From: Bacteroidia bacterium
Lineage (GTDB): Bacteria; Bacteroidota; Bacteroidia; Flavobacteriales; Flavobacteriaceae
Assembly: GCA_030432635.1 (NCBI GenBank)
Contig: JAUIMB010000001.1
Span: forward strand, 124,001 to 188,000
DNA: 64,000 nt
Reading direction: 5' to 3'
Shown one piece after another: positions 9,977-18,771 of the stretch. Numbering within the stretch: the first letter of the stretch is position 1; each line of letters begins with the position of its first letter. A program made the position numbers and the translations under genes. The notes under the pieces are model-generated. The model had not been told where the DNA came from, searched no databases, and saw nothing but the letters and a program-made list of their open reading frames with translations.

Positions 9977-10762
9977 TTAATTTGATTTAAAATAGCCTTT
10001 CATGATACCACGATGTGAATTCTTGATGAATTGCAGTATCTCATCACGTTCAGGAGTGGCTTCCATTTCGGCTTCAATTAAATCAGAAGCCTGTGTATTG
10101 TTATAGTTCTTTTGGTATAAAATTCTGTAGATATCTTGGATCTCCCTGATTTTTTCTGTGGAAAAGCCTCGTCGACGCAATCCAACAGAGTTGATTCCAA
10201 CATAGGATAAAGGTTCTCGAGCAGCTTTAACATAAGGCGGAACGTCCTTTCGTACCAATGAACCTCCAGTCACAAAAGCGTGATTTCCTATAGAACAAAA
10301 TTGATGTACTGCAGTCATTCCTGCAAGTACAACATAATCACCTACTGTAATATGTCCAGCCAATGTGCTGTTGTTGGAAAAAATACAATTATTGCCCACA
10401 ATACAGTCATGTGCAACATGGCAGTAAGCCATAATGAGACAGTTGTCACCAATGACCGTTTTCATTTTATCTGTCGTCCCTCTATTTATCGTAACACACT
10501 CTCTTATAGTAGTGTTATCTCCTATTATCGTATGTGTATCTTCATCATTGTATTTCAAATCTTGTGGTACCGCTGAAATCACAGAACCAGGAAAAATATT
10601 ACAGTTTTTACCTATACGTGCACCTTCCATAATGGTTACGTTACTTCCTATCCAAGACCCTTCTCCAATGGTAACATTATTATAAATAGTTGTGAAGGGT
10701 TCAATCACGACATTCTTGGCGATCTTTGCACCTGGATGTACGTAGGCTAAAGGTTGGTTCAT
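9977..10762 (-). CDS. lpxA: Acyl-ACP:UDP-N-acetylglucosamine O-acyltransferase
   Basis: The 261-residue protein consists of hexapeptide repeats followed by a helical C-terminal domain, as in LpxA. The AHDCIVGNN segment carries the catalytic His-Asp. IGNHAFVTGGSLVRKDVPPYVKAAREPLSYVGINSVGLRRRGF is characteristic of the family but is cited here only by its position, about residues 163-205. LpxA transfers an R-3-hydroxyacyl chain to the 3-OH of UDP-GlcNAc, the first step of lipid A synthesis. It follows lpxC/fabZ after about 90 nt. Confidence 0.96.
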   Translation of the reverse strand: MNQPLAYVHPGAKIAKNVVIEPFTTIYNNVTIGEGSWIGSNVTIMEGARIGKNCNIFPGSVISAVPQDLKYNDEDTHTIIGDNTTIRECVTINRGTTDKMKTVIGDNCLIMAYCHVAHDCIVGNNCIFSNNSTLAGHITVGDYVVLAGMTAVHQFCSIGNHAFVTGGSLVRKDVPPYVKAAREPLSYVGINSVGLRRRGFSTEKIREIQDIYRILYQKNYNNTQASDLIEAEMEATPERDEILQFIKNSHRGIMKGYFKSN

Positions 10763-10855
10763 TTTCGTAATTTTATGTTTGATAAATAGGAAAAAAAGTG
10801 TTCACCTATACTATTTTCGATTCTAAATGAAACATATGGTTGGGCTCGTTTCATA

Positions 10856-12262
10856 TTACTTTACTTTTGAAATTTGCGCCATCAATTCAGCTTCAGCACA
10901 TAGTTTTCCATTAGAATACGCATAACCTTGCATATGACAGATGCCACGACGAATTGGAGTAATCAAGTCACATTTAAAGATAAGCGTGTCTCCAGGAACT
11001 ACTTTTTGCTTGAATTTTACCTTGTCGATTTTCATGAAGAACGTAAGGTAGTTCTCTGGATCAGGTACTGTACTTAACACTAGGATCCCTCCTGTTTGTG
11101 CCATGGCTTCTACGATAAGCACGCCAGGCATCACAGGCGCTCCTGGAAAATGTCCTCTAAAGAACTCTTCGTTCATAGTTACATTTTTCATACCAATGAC
11201 ATGGGATTCAGATAGCTCATAAACCTTATCCAATAATAGAAACGGTTGACGATGTGGCAGCATTTCCATAATTTGGATCACATCCATGATTGGAGGTTGA
11301 TTCAAATCAATTTGCGGAACATTATTGCGACGCTCATTTTTAATGATTTTGGATAATTTCTTTGCGAACTGTGTATTGACAAAATGACCAGGTTTGTTGG
11401 CAATTACCTTACCTTTGATTCTTGTACCTACCAATGCCAAGTCACCAACTACGTCCAAAAGCTTATGTCTTGCTGCTTCATTTGGATGATGTAACGTGAG
11501 GTTGTCTAGTATACCGTTAGGTTTCACCGCTATGGAATCTTTTTTGAAAGCCACTCGTAAACGTTCCATGGTATCAGGCGACAATTCTTTGTCGACATAA
11601 ACTATGGCATTGTTTAGATCTCCTCCTTTTATGAGTCCGTTTTCCAAAAGGGTCTCAAGTTCGTGTAAGAAACTGAATGTTCTGGAATCGGAAATATCGT
11701 CTTTAAAATCGGAAATTGTATTAAGTGTAGCATTTTGGGTACCAAGGACCTTCGTTCCAAAGTCGACCATAGTCGTTACTTGATACTCTTTTGAAGGCAT
11801 CACGATAATTTCACTTCCAGATTCCTCATCCGAATAAGACACCACATCAGACACTACATATTCTTCTCTAAAATCATCTTGTTCTGTAATGCCTGCTTGT
11901 TCCAGTGCTTCAACAAAAAACTTGGAAGAACCGTCCATAATTGGAGGTTCAGAAGCATTCAATTCAATAATAGCATTATCTATATCCAGGCCTACCAAAG
12001 CAGCTAAAACATGTTCAGATGTTTGAATGGTAACACCATTTTTCTCCAAGCATGTACCTCGTTGAGTGTTCGTGACATAATTAGCATCTGCTTCAATCAC
12101 AGGAGCTCCTTCTAGATCGACACGTTTAAATGAAAAACCGTTATTTACAGGTGCTGGACAAAAAGTTAAGGTCACATCCTTTCCTGTATGCAATCCCACT
12201 CCATTTAGTGTCACTTGCTTTTCAATAGTTCGTTGCTTAACGTCAGTTTTAATTATTGCCAT
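10856..12262 (-). CDS. lpxC/fabZ: Bifunctional LpxC deacetylase / FabZ dehydratase
   Basis: This 468-residue fusion is typical of Bacteroidota. Residues 1 to about 300 are LpxC, the zinc amidase that deacetylates UDP-3-O-acyl-GlcNAc; the motifs [28 protein letters not shown] and [14 protein letters not shown] are visible. Residues of about 320-468 are FabZ, the 3-hydroxyacyl-ACP dehydratase, with [13 protein letters not shown] and [12 protein letters not shown] (His371). Joining the two ties lipid A commitment to the shared hydroxyacyl-ACP pool. The ATG overlaps the end of lpxD by 14 nt, indicating translational coupling. Confidence 0.96.
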   Translation of the reverse strand: MAIIKTDVKQRTIEKQVTLNGVGLHTGKDVTLTFCPAPVNNGFSFKRVDLEGAPVIEADANYVTNTQRGTCLEKNGVTIQTSEHVLAALVGLDIDNAIIELNASEPPIMDGSSKFFVEALEQAGITEQDDFREEYVVSDVVSYSDEESGSEIIVMPSKEYQVTTMVDFGTKVLGTQNATLNTISDFKDDISDSRTFSFLHELETLLENGLIKGGDLNNAIVYVDKELSPDTMERLRVAFKKDSIAVKPNGILDNLTLHHPNEAARHKLLDVVGDLALVGTRIKGKVIANKPGHFVNTQFAKKLSKIIKNERRNNVPQIDLNQPPIMDVIQIMEMLPHRQPFLLLDKVYELSESHVIGMKNVTMNEEFFRGHFPGAPVMPGVLIVEAMAQTGGILVLSTVPDPENYLTFFMKIDKVKFKQKVVPGDTLIFKCDLITPIRRGICHMQGYAYSNGKLCAEAELMAQISKVK

Positions 12263-13277
12263 TTAATTTCTTTTCTATTTCATTGATATCCCTAACAATC
12301 TTTGGAAGATTCTTAAAGTATACATAAGATTTATTATAGTCACCGTAATTCAGGGCTGGAGAACCTTGTAAGACCTCATTGTCTTTTACGTTACGGCCAA
12401 TACCAGATTGTGCTTGTATTTTGACATTGTTTCCAATGGTAATGTGACCAACAATACCAACTTGGCCACCTATTTGACAATTCTCACCAATTTTAGTTGA
12501 GCCAGCGATACCTGTTTGGGCAGCAATAACTGTGTTTTTGCCAATTTCAACATTATGGGCAATTTGAATTTGATTATCCAACTTCACACCCTTTCTAATG
12601 ACAGTTGAGCCTAAAGTTGCACGATCAATAGTCGTTGCTGCTCCAACATCAACAAAATCTTCAACAATGACATTTCCCGTTTGTGGTACCTTGTTATACT
12701 CGCCTTTTTCATTTGGCGTAAATCCAAATCCGTCTGCACCAATAATAGCGCCAGAGTTAATCACACAATGATTTCCTACGACACATTCAGAATAAATTTT
12801 GGCTCCAGCAAAAACAATGGTATTCTCACCAATGGTCACATTATCACCTATATAACTGCCAGGAAAAATCTTTACACCATTGCCTATAGTCACATTATCA
12901 CCAATATAGCTAAAGGCGCCAACATAGATATCATCACCCATGGATACAGAATCAGAAATATGTGTTGGTTGTTCTATTCCGTGTTTATTGAGTTTTACCT
13001 TGTTGTAGTATTCAAGTAATTTTGAAAAGGATTTATAAGCGTCATCTACCTTAATCAAGGTTGTGTTGATTTCATATTCAGGTTCAAATGTCTTGTTTAC
13101 AATGGTAATCGACGCTTTTGTTGAATAGATGAATGACTTGTATTTCGGATTTGCCAGAAAGGTCAAGGAGCCTTCTGTACCCTCTTCGATCTTTGAAAGT
13201 TTGGAAACCTCAATCTCAGGATTTCCTACGATATCACCTTCTAAAATACCAGCTATTTGTTCTGCCGTAAAGTTCAT
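12249..13277 (-). CDS. lpxD: UDP-3-O-acylglucosamine N-acyltransferase
   Basis: The protein contains the N-terminal LpxD domain ([17 protein letters not shown]), a long hexapeptide-repeat helix and the catalytic-type segment [22 protein letters not shown]. LpxD adds the second hydroxyacyl chain, to the 2-amino group, in lipid A synthesis. An ATG at 13337 would add 20 residues ([20 protein letters not shown]) that do not resemble the family. The ATG at 13277, giving [10 protein letters not shown] and 342 residues, fits usual LpxD length and is used here. It is the first gene of the lpx operon and overlaps lpxC/fabZ. Confidence 0.94.
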   Translation of the reverse strand: MNFTAEQIAGILEGDIVGNPEIEVSKLSKIEEGTEGSLTFLANPKYKSFIYSTKASITIVNKTFEPEYEINTTLIKVDDAYKSFSKLLEYYNKVKLNKHGIEQPTHISDSVSMGDDIYVGAFSYIGDNVTIGNGVKIFPGSYIGDNVTIGENTIVFAGAKIYSECVVGNHCVINSGAIIGADGFGFTPNEKGEYNKVPQTGNVIVEDFVDVGAATTIDRATLGSTVIRKGVKLDNQIQIAHNVEIGKNTVIAAQTGIAGSTKIGENCQIGGQVGIVGHITIGNNVKIQAQSGIGRNVKDNEVLQGSPALNYGDYNKSYVYFKNLPKIVRDINEIEKKLNGNN

Positions 13278-13416
13278 TCCCGCAAAAATAGGAAAAATGT
13301 CGAAAATATTGGCAGTTGTTTTTCTGATTTGTAGCAAACCCGAATAGAAGTATCACGCACAGTTCTAATTCTTTAAAGCACAGTCACAGTAATGGCCATA
13401 TTTTATATGCTCATAA

Positions 13417-14637
13417 CTATTTAGGATAACAGATATAATATTTGGTCGTTGGCTTTGAAAGGGCCTTGATATTAAATTGATCGGAAGCTTTTGCAATATC
13501 CACAACTTTACCCGATTTCTGTAAAATTTTAATGCCTTGTAATTTTGAATGATAAGCCTGATTGGAAATGGCATCGATAAAGACAAAATATTCGGCTTCA
13601 TAACTTGAAATACCATACTTTTCCATAAGCTGATTGATATGTTTGTCCAACAAAGAAGATTTGATTGGCTTGTTTTTAAGTTTAATCTTCAGGAGGTTAC
13701 GATTGATGATCATGCTACATAAATGCCTTAAAACAAAATCGTCATGGTTTTGCCAGACTTTCATTGCTGAAATGATATCAGTATCATCCAACATAAAGAA
13801 GGTTTCCAAGATGTCATCATCAAAATGCTTTTCAGTAATTTCGTTTTTAAGGAAAAAGGACAAGGCCTTACTTGCCTCTAGTTTAACACCAGCATTTGTA
13901 AGTTCCTTGGCACGTTTAAGAACCCTAGTCAAAAGTTGCTCAGCCACCAATCCTGTTTTATGCAGATACACTTGCCAATACATAAAACGTCTGGCTATCA
14001 AGAATTTTTCGACACTATAAATACCTTTCTCTTCAACCACAAGCTTATCATTATCAACGTTTAACATGGTGATAAGACGCTCACTATTGATGTTTCCCTC
14101 TGCGACACCTGTATAAAAACTATCACGCTTCAGGTAATCGGCTCTGTCCATATCCAACTGACTAGAAATGAGCTCACATAAAAACGGGCGATGGTATTTG
14201 CCTTTAAAAATTTGGATTGCAAGCGTTAAACTTCCGTTAAATTCCTCATTCAGTTTCTGCATAAATTTCATCGAAATTTCCTCATGCGAAATGCCTTCCA
14301 CAATGCTGTGTTCCATGGCATGCGAAAATGGTCCATGTCCAATGTCGTGTAATAAAATGGCAATGTAGAGGGCCTTTTCTTCCTCAACGGAAATCATAAC
14401 ATCCTTAAAACGAAGGACATTCACTGCCTTTTGCATCAGGTGCATGCATCCAATGGCATGTTGAAACCGTGTATGATGTGCACCAGGATACACAAGATAG
14501 GACAAACCCATTTGTGAAATACGACGGAGTCTTTGAAAATATTTATGCTCTATAAGGTCGAAAATTTCCGAATTTGGAATAGTAATAAATCCGTAAATTG
14601 GGTCGTTAAAGATTTTAAGTTTGTTGTTGGTCTTCAA
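13417..14637 (-). CDS. HD-domain phosphohydrolase (dGTPase-like)
   Basis: The 406-residue cytoplasmic protein has a metal-binding HD signature. His residues occur in HHTRFQHAIGCMHLM and the paired HD in ILLHDIGHGPFSHAMEHS, as in SpoT- or dGTPase-like deoxyribonucleoside triphosphohydrolases. The N-terminus (IFNDPIYGFITIP) is typical of the Bacteroidota 'HD domain-containing protein' group. It probably hydrolyses a nucleotide; the substrate is not determined. It is transcribed divergently from porX with only 31 nt between the starts, so their promoters must overlap the coding sequences. Confidence 0.82.
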   Translation of the reverse strand: MKTNNKLKIFNDPIYGFITIPNSEIFDLIEHKYFQRLRRISQMGLSYLVYPGAHHTRFQHAIGCMHLMQKAVNVLRFKDVMISVEEEKALYIAILLHDIGHGPFSHAMEHSIVEGISHEEISMKFMQKLNEEFNGSLTLAIQIFKGKYHRPFLCELISSQLDMDRADYLKRDSFYTGVAEGNINSERLITMLNVDNDKLVVEEKGIYSVEKFLIARRFMYWQVYLHKTGLVAEQLLTRVLKRAKELTNAGVKLEASKALSFFLKNEITEKHFDDDILETFFMLDDTDIISAMKVWQNHDDFVLRHLCSMIINRNLLKIKLKNKPIKSSLLDKHINQLMEKYGISSYEAEYFVFIDAISNQAYHSKLQGIKILQKSGKVVDIAKASDQFNIKALSKPTTKYYICYPK

Positions 14638-14659
14638 ACGCGCTACTTTTTAATTTAAA

Positions 14660-14667
14660 CAAATATA
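14660..14667 (-). promoter_or_regulatory. Putative -7 element for the HD-domain gene
   Basis: The minus strand reads TATATTTG, an exact TAnnTTTG match, about 23 nt before the HD-domain start and touching the porX start region. No -33 TTG was found at standard spacing. Confidence 0.35.
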
Positions 14668-14668
14668 C

Positions 14669-16222
14669 ATGAACACTATAAATATTCTTTGGGTTGATGA
14701 CGAAATCGATCTTTTAAAACCACATATCATCTTTTTAGAACAAAAGCAATATAAGGTAACTACTTGCCAAAGTGGTACTGAAGCCATAGAAATAATTGAT
14801 GACACCAATTTTGATATTGTATTTTTAGATGAAAACATGCCAGGTCTCACAGGGTTGGAAACCTTGAACGAAATCAAGGAAAAACGTTCTAATCTTCCAG
14901 TGGTAATGATTACAAAAAGTGAGGAAGAGTATATTATGGAAGAAGCCATAGGAAACAAAATTGCGGATTACTTGATCAAACCGGTAAATCCAAATCAAAT
15001 TTTGTTGAGTTTAAAGAAGAACCTAGACCATTCGCGATTGGTATCAGAGAAAATGACCTCAAATTATCAGCAGGAATTCAGGAAAATCGCAATGGATTTA
15101 TCCATGGTCAATTCGTTTGAAGAATGGAGTGAGCTCTATCAAAAATTGATTTATTGGGAATTGCAATTGGAAGATATTGAGGATGTGAGTATGACCGAAA
15201 TATTGGAATCACAGAAAAATGAAGCCAATGTGCAGTTTGGTAAATTTATAGACAAGAATTACGCTTCGTGGTTTGAGCCAAATACAGATGCGCCAACTTT
15301 GTCCCATAATTTGTTCAAGGATCGCGTTGTTCCTCAATTGAGTAAAGAGCAGCCGACGTTGCTCATTGTTATTGACAATCTTCGTTATGACCAATGGAAG
15401 GCTTTTGAACCGATCATTAACAATTACTATAAAAAAGATACGGAAACGCCTTTTTATAGTATACTACCAACAGCAACACAATATGCCAGAAATGCAATTT
15501 TTTCAGGGTTAATGCCAGCAGATATGGAAAAACTGCATCCCGATCTTTGGAAAAATGACATTGATGAAGGCGGTAAAAACCTACATGAAGCTGAATTTCT
15601 TGAAGCCCAATTGAAACGTTTGGGACTACAACACTTAAAAACAGAATACCATAAGATTACTAATCTCAAATCTGGAAAAAAGCTAGTTGAGAATTTCAAG
15701 ACTCTAAAGGACAATGATCTTTCAGTTGTCGTGTATAATTTTGTCGATATGCTTTCACATTCAAAAACTGAAATGGAAGTTGTTAAGGAGTTGGCTTCAA
15801 ATGATAAAGCCTATCGCTCACTTACAGTAAGCTGGTTTAAGAATTCTCCATTATTAGAAATGATCCAGCAAGCACAACACATGGGATTTAAGTTAATTTT
15901 GACAACAGACCATGGCACCATAAATGTAAAAAACCCATCAAAAGTAATAGGTGATCGTGACACCAGTTTAAACCTTCGATACAAAACAGGTCGCAGTTTA
16001 ACCTATGAAGAGCGGGAAGTTTTGGTAGCCAAGGATCCAAAAGCGATACATTTACCTGCAATTACCATGAGCAGTTCTTTTATTTTTGCAAAAAGCGATT
16101 ACTTCTTGGCCTATCCAAACAACTACAATCATTATGTGAGTTACTATCGCAATACCTATCAGCATGGTGGTGTGTCATTGGAAGAAATGATCATTCCATT
16201 TGTAGTGATGAACCCGAAATAA
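14669..16222 (+). CDS. porX: PorX-type response regulator with PglZ/alkaline phosphatase-like domain
   Basis: The 517-residue protein has an N-terminal CheY-like receiver with acidic residues at 10-12, phosphoacceptor Asp54 (FLDENMPG), Thr82 and Lys104. A helical linker leads to a large C-terminal PglZ-like domain of the alkaline phosphatase superfamily (IVIDNLRYDQWKAF, TTDHGTINVKNP, HGGVSLEEMIIP). This is the PorX architecture; in gliding and pathogenic Bacteroidota PorX partners with kinase PorY to control the type IX secretion system. PorY is not in the window. Two T9SS-type cargo proteins are encoded 5-20 kb away, in line with an active T9SS. Confidence 0.92.
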   Translation: MNTINILWVDDEIDLLKPHIIFLEQKQYKVTTCQSGTEAIEIIDDTNFDIVFLDENMPGLTGLETLNEIKEKRSNLPVVMITKSEEEYIMEEAIGNKIADYLIKPVNPNQILLSLKKNLDHSRLVSEKMTSNYQQEFRKIAMDLSMVNSFEEWSELYQKLIYWELQLEDIEDVSMTEILESQKNEANVQFGKFIDKNYASWFEPNTDAPTLSHNLFKDRVVPQLSKEQPTLLIVIDNLRYDQWKAFEPIINNYYKKDTETPFYSILPTATQYARNAIFSGLMPADMEKLHPDLWKNDIDEGGKNLHEAEFLEAQLKRLGLQHLKTEYHKITNLKSGKKLVENFKTLKDNDLSVVVYNFVDMLSHSKTEMEVVKELASNDKAYRSLTVSWFKNSPLLEMIQQAQHMGFKLILTTDHGTINVKNPSKVIGDRDTSLNLRYKTGRSLTYEEREVLVAKDPKAIHLPAITMSSSFIFAKSDYFLAYPNNYNHYVSYYRNTYQHGGVSLEEMIIPFVVMNPK

Positions 16223-16284
16223 GCAGGTTTTGTATGTTTTTTTCTAGGAATTCTAATTGTTAATAATTCCATATACTGCAAAAA

Positions 16285-16330
16285 AATCCGATGAAATACT
16301 CAATTTTTTAGTTTTTTCGGATTATTTTTT
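16285..16330 (+). terminator. Possible terminator after porX
   Basis: AATCCGA (16285-16291) pairs with TCGGATT (16317-16323), the adjacent A and T tracts can extend the stem, and a run of Ts follows. The loop is long, so confidence is moderate. Confidence 0.5.
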
Positions 16331-16379
16331 ATAATATTGCGTCTAAACCAAGGTCAAATACTTTTGGTAACCCCTAATT

Positions 16380-16844
16380 ATGTCGAAGCTTTTAGACATC
16401 ACGTATAGTTTAGACGATATTGACTCGGTATCTAAGCAAATTTTAGATCGAGTAACATCGAAAACCATTTTGTTTTATGGCGATATGGGTGTTGGCAAAA
16501 CCACATTAATCAAGTCTTTGGTGAGATCATTGGGAAGTGATGACGAGGTGAGTAGTCCTACATTCTCCATCGTTAATGAATATGCCATTAATGACCATTC
16601 CATCTATCATTTTGATTGTTATCGAATTGAAGATGAAGAAGAAGCACTTAATTTTGGTTTCGAGGACTATTTAGATCCCTCAAGTTGGGTGTTTATAGAG
16701 TGGCCAGAGCGTATACAAAATTTACTACCTAGTGATTCAAACAGTATAAAAATATCATTTAAAAACGAAGCTTTTAGATCCCTCTACATTAGCGAAAATC
16801 GAATATTAACCCCAAATTCAGTGAAAGAACAGTATAATTATTGA
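16380..16844 (+). CDS. tsaE: tRNA threonylcarbamoyladenosine biosynthesis ATPase TsaE
   Basis: The 154-residue protein has a Walker A motif GDMGVGKTT (residues 34-42), the SSPTFSIVNEY block and the HFDCYRIEDEEEALNFGFEDYL and WPERI segments that mark TsaE. With TsaB and TsaD it makes the t6A37 modification of ANN-decoding tRNAs. It is slightly longer than usual because of a short C-terminal tail (about 20 residues). It follows porX on the same strand after 157 nt that include a possible terminator. Confidence 0.94.
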   Translation: MSKLLDITYSLDDIDSVSKQILDRVTSKTILFYGDMGVGKTTLIKSLVRSLGSDDEVSSPTFSIVNEYAINDHSIYHFDCYRIEDEEEALNFGFEDYLDPSSWVFIEWPERIQNLLPSDSNSIKISFKNEAFRSLYISENRILTPNSVKEQYNY

Positions 16845-16964
16845 AATTAATGTAGCAGCCTGACATCGCGTCATAGTTGGAAATTACGGAAAAACCGTAA
16901 GCAAAAGGTGATTGAGAGCGTTTTTTTAACACTCGTTTTAACGACTTACATTATAAGGACATCT

Positions 16965-16972
16965 TATATTTG
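16965..16972 (+). promoter_or_regulatory. Putative -7 element before the short exported peptide gene
   Basis: TATATTTG matches the flavobacterial -7 consensus and lies 28 nt before the ATG at 17001. No TTG was found at the -33 position. Confidence 0.4.
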
Positions 16973-17000
16973 AGTAATTAATTAATTTAATCCCTTTATT

Positions 17001-17144
17001 ATGAAAACTAAAAAGTACGTTTTAGCTATCGCTATTTTCGGTGGAATGCTGTTCACTGCTCAGGCAACTGATCTAATTAATATAGATGGACAAGTTAAGA
17101 CTGAAATTGACAAAAGAAAACTTAAAATCCGTACACACGGATAA
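17001..17144 (+). CDS. Short predicted exported peptide (47 aa), unknown function
   Basis: The ORF encodes a Lys-rich start and a hydrophobic core (YVLAIAIFGGMLFTAQA) resembling a Sec signal peptide with AQA as a possible cleavage site. About 25 mostly charged residues remain, ending KIRTHG. It has its own -7 motif upstream. Its last 59 nt overlap, in another frame, the start of the membrane protein at 17086. It may be a real secreted peptide, a leader that couples translation of the next gene, or the remnant of a frameshifted gene. No homologue can be named from sequence alone. Confidence 0.5.
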   Translation: MKTKKYVLAIAIFGGMLFTAQATDLINIDGQVKTEIDKRKLKIRTHG

Positions 17145-17640
17145 TAAGAGAAACAATCAAGGTATTTTAATTGGGAGTATAATCGCTACGTTTATAGCGG
17201 CTACTCCCTTTTTCTTTTATCTTTATGAATACGTTCCAGAAACGCCTACTTGGGAGACTTTTTTATTTACTTATGAAAGTAGTTTTTATGGGGATGCAAA
17301 AATTGGAGTATGGTCAATTTTAATGAAATTAATTCCATTGTTGTTACTATTTCTATGGTTTTTTACTTGTAGACACTGGTGGTACCATGCACTTCTAGTA
17401 CCTATTGCGATGTATTCATATCAAATTTTTGGAGCCATAAATGAGGATATGGTATTTTTTGATGAGTTCCAGTTGTTATATTTAGTACCTTTAATGGCAA
17501 TAGTTATCCCTTCTATTTACTTAATTCGGGCAAGAATGTTCAATAAAATCAATGATGCAGGAAAGACTATGGAAGAGTTGGAAGAAGAGTTTAGAATGAA
17601 ACCAAAAGGGATTTGGGGTACTGTTAAGCAATACTTTTGA
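17086..17640 (+). CDS. Uncharacterised four-helix membrane protein, paralogue 1
   Basis: The 184-residue protein has about four hydrophobic helices (about 28-48, 76-93, 98-113 and 127-147) and a charged C-terminal tail (KTMEELEEEFRMKP). Between helices 1 and 2 lies a conserved-looking loop with YVPETPTWETFLFT and SSFYGDAKIGVWS, and helix 2 ends FFTCRHWW. The same loop and WF-T-HWW signature recur in the two proteins at 18152-18769 and 18772-19383, so the three are paralogues. No enzymatic motif was seen. The only early ATG is at 17086, inside the preceding peptide ORF. Confidence 0.7.
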   Translation: MDKLRLKLTKENLKSVHTDNKRNNQGILIGSIIATFIAATPFFFYLYEYVPETPTWETFLFTYESSFYGDAKIGVWSILMKLIPLLLLFLWFFTCRHWWYHALLVPIAMYSYQIFGAINEDMVFFDEFQLLYLVPLMAIVIPSIYLIRARMFNKINDAGKTMEELEEEFRMKPKGIWGTVKQYF

Positions 17641-17660
17641 TCTTTATGATAAGCATGTTT

Positions 17661-17692
17661 AAAGTATGATTAGTTTAATCATACTTTTTTTT
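17661..17692 (+). terminator. Rho-independent terminator after paralogue 1
   Basis: A perfect 12-bp stem, AAAGTATGATTA (17661-17672) and TAATCATACTTT (17676-17687), has a 3-nt loop and is followed by a T run. It lies 20 nt past the stop at 17640. Confidence 0.9.
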
Positions 17693-17730
17693 ATCTATAT
17701 TCTAAACTTATTCATTTAAATAAAAACAAT

Positions 17731-17738
17731 TATTTTTG
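17731..17738 (+). promoter_or_regulatory. Putative -7 element for the HTH gene
   Basis: TATTTTTG fits TAnnTTTG and lies 45 nt before the ATG at 17784; no -33 TTG is evident. Confidence 0.35.
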
Positions 17739-17783
17739 TGTAATTGACAAAATCAAATACTCTAATCCTAACCCTAATTAATT

Positions 17784-18140
17784 ATGAGTAAAACAGTACA
17801 TCGTATCATGCAGGTCATTGCTGCCTTGAACATGAGTGCCAGGCAATTTGATATCTCTATCGGAACTGCCAATGGTTATATTCTGCGAATGGAAAAAAAC
17901 AATGCCTCAGTAGGCAGTGATGTGATAGAACGCATCATTAAAAAATATCCGCAGGTCAATTTGGTATGGTTGATGACAGGGAAAGGAGAGATGTTCTTGG
18001 AAGAATCATCCAACCAAAAAAGTAAAAGTTCAAAAGAGATTGAGTCATATATAAATGAGAAGCTAAAATATAAATTATCTAATGATAAAAAGGAGCTTTT
18101 GAATGAAATATTGAAAGAGATAAAATCTGTAGATGATTAA
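17784..18140 (+). CDS. Phage-repressor-like helix-turn-helix protein
   Basis: The 118-residue protein starts with an HTH region (residues about 5-60: RIMQVIAALNMSARQFDISI, then GTANGYILRMEKNNASVGS). It then has the block IIKKYPQVNLVWLMTGKGEMF, which is typical of CI-like/XRE repressor N-terminal domains in Bacteroidota. The rest is a Lys/Glu-rich tail (about 75-118) that could form a coiled coil. No peptidase (LexA-like) domain is present. It probably binds DNA and may regulate the flanking membrane protein genes, which lie on both sides within 150 nt; that role is inferred from position only. Confidence 0.72.
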   Translation: MSKTVHRIMQVIAALNMSARQFDISIGTANGYILRMEKNNASVGSDVIERIIKKYPQVNLVWLMTGKGEMFLEESSNQKSKSSKEIESYINEKLKYKLSNDKKELLNEILKEIKSVDD

Positions 18141-18151
18141 AAATTAGTGTA

Positions 18152-18769
18152 TCACAAACTATTAAGTCGTTCTCTTAGTGAAAGAAGTTTAATGAGGTAT
18201 TCTTTTTGACTCAAGTTAGGCTTCATTGAGTCCAAAATTGCTAATTCATGTTTCACAGATTCATATGTTTCTACTTTAAAATTTGATAATTTTTCTATTT
18301 CAGTATTTATTTCTTCATTTATGATAAGATGAGATTTATTTTTTTCTTGGAATTTTAATTTTTTGTTCAACCAAAATAATATTAAAAGGACTGGGAAAAT
18401 AATTGTTATCATTAAAGAAGATATCATAATTCCATTTTCGATATGATCAAACTTAGCCTCTAAAATTATCCTTGAAATTTTGCTTATTTCTACTAGTATT
18501 GGTAAAAATAAAATATACCTCCATTTCTTAAAAATAGTCAAAAACCATAAGCTTAAAATAAGAATAGTAAATATTCTGACTAATAACAACCAAACATAAT
18601 AATCAGCATTTTCATAATATCCAGCATCAATAGTGAAAAAGTATGTATTCCATTTTTGATTTTCAGGAACAAGGTTATATAGAAAGAAAAGAAACGGTGA
18701 GCTAACTATTATTGTCATAATAAAAAAGTCACTCTTTGTTCTTTTATTTTTTGCTACTTTAAATAACAT
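18152..18769 (-). CDS. Uncharacterised four-helix membrane protein, paralogue 2
   Basis: The 205-residue protein has about four hydrophobic helices in its first 140 residues. A Glu/Lys-rich cytoplasmic-looking tail ends in a short helical motif (LSQKEYLIKLLSLRERLNSL). It carries the family loop (LVPENQKWNTYFFT, AGYYENADYYVWLLL) and the LWFLT element seen in paralogue 1, but has KKW in place of HWW. It lies 2 nt downstream of paralogue 3 on the same strand, so the two form an operon convergent with the HTH gene. The region is visibly richer in A+T than neighbouring core genes. Function is unknown. Confidence 0.68.
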   Translation of the reverse strand: MLFKVAKNKRTKSDFFIMTIIVSSPFLFFLYNLVPENQKWNTYFFTIDAGYYENADYYVWLLLVRIFTILILSLWFLTIFKKWRYILFLPILVEISKISRIILEAKFDHIENGIMISSLMITIIFPVLLILFWLNKKLKFQEKNKSHLIINEEINTEIEKLSNFKVETYESVKHELAILDSMKPNLSQKEYLIKLLSLRERLNSL

Positions 18770-18771
18770 TC

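Noticed and set aside
13365-13616. An 83-codon minus-strand ORF at the end of the HD-domain gene
   Set aside because: It overlaps the HD-domain coding sequence in another frame and has no recognisable protein features.
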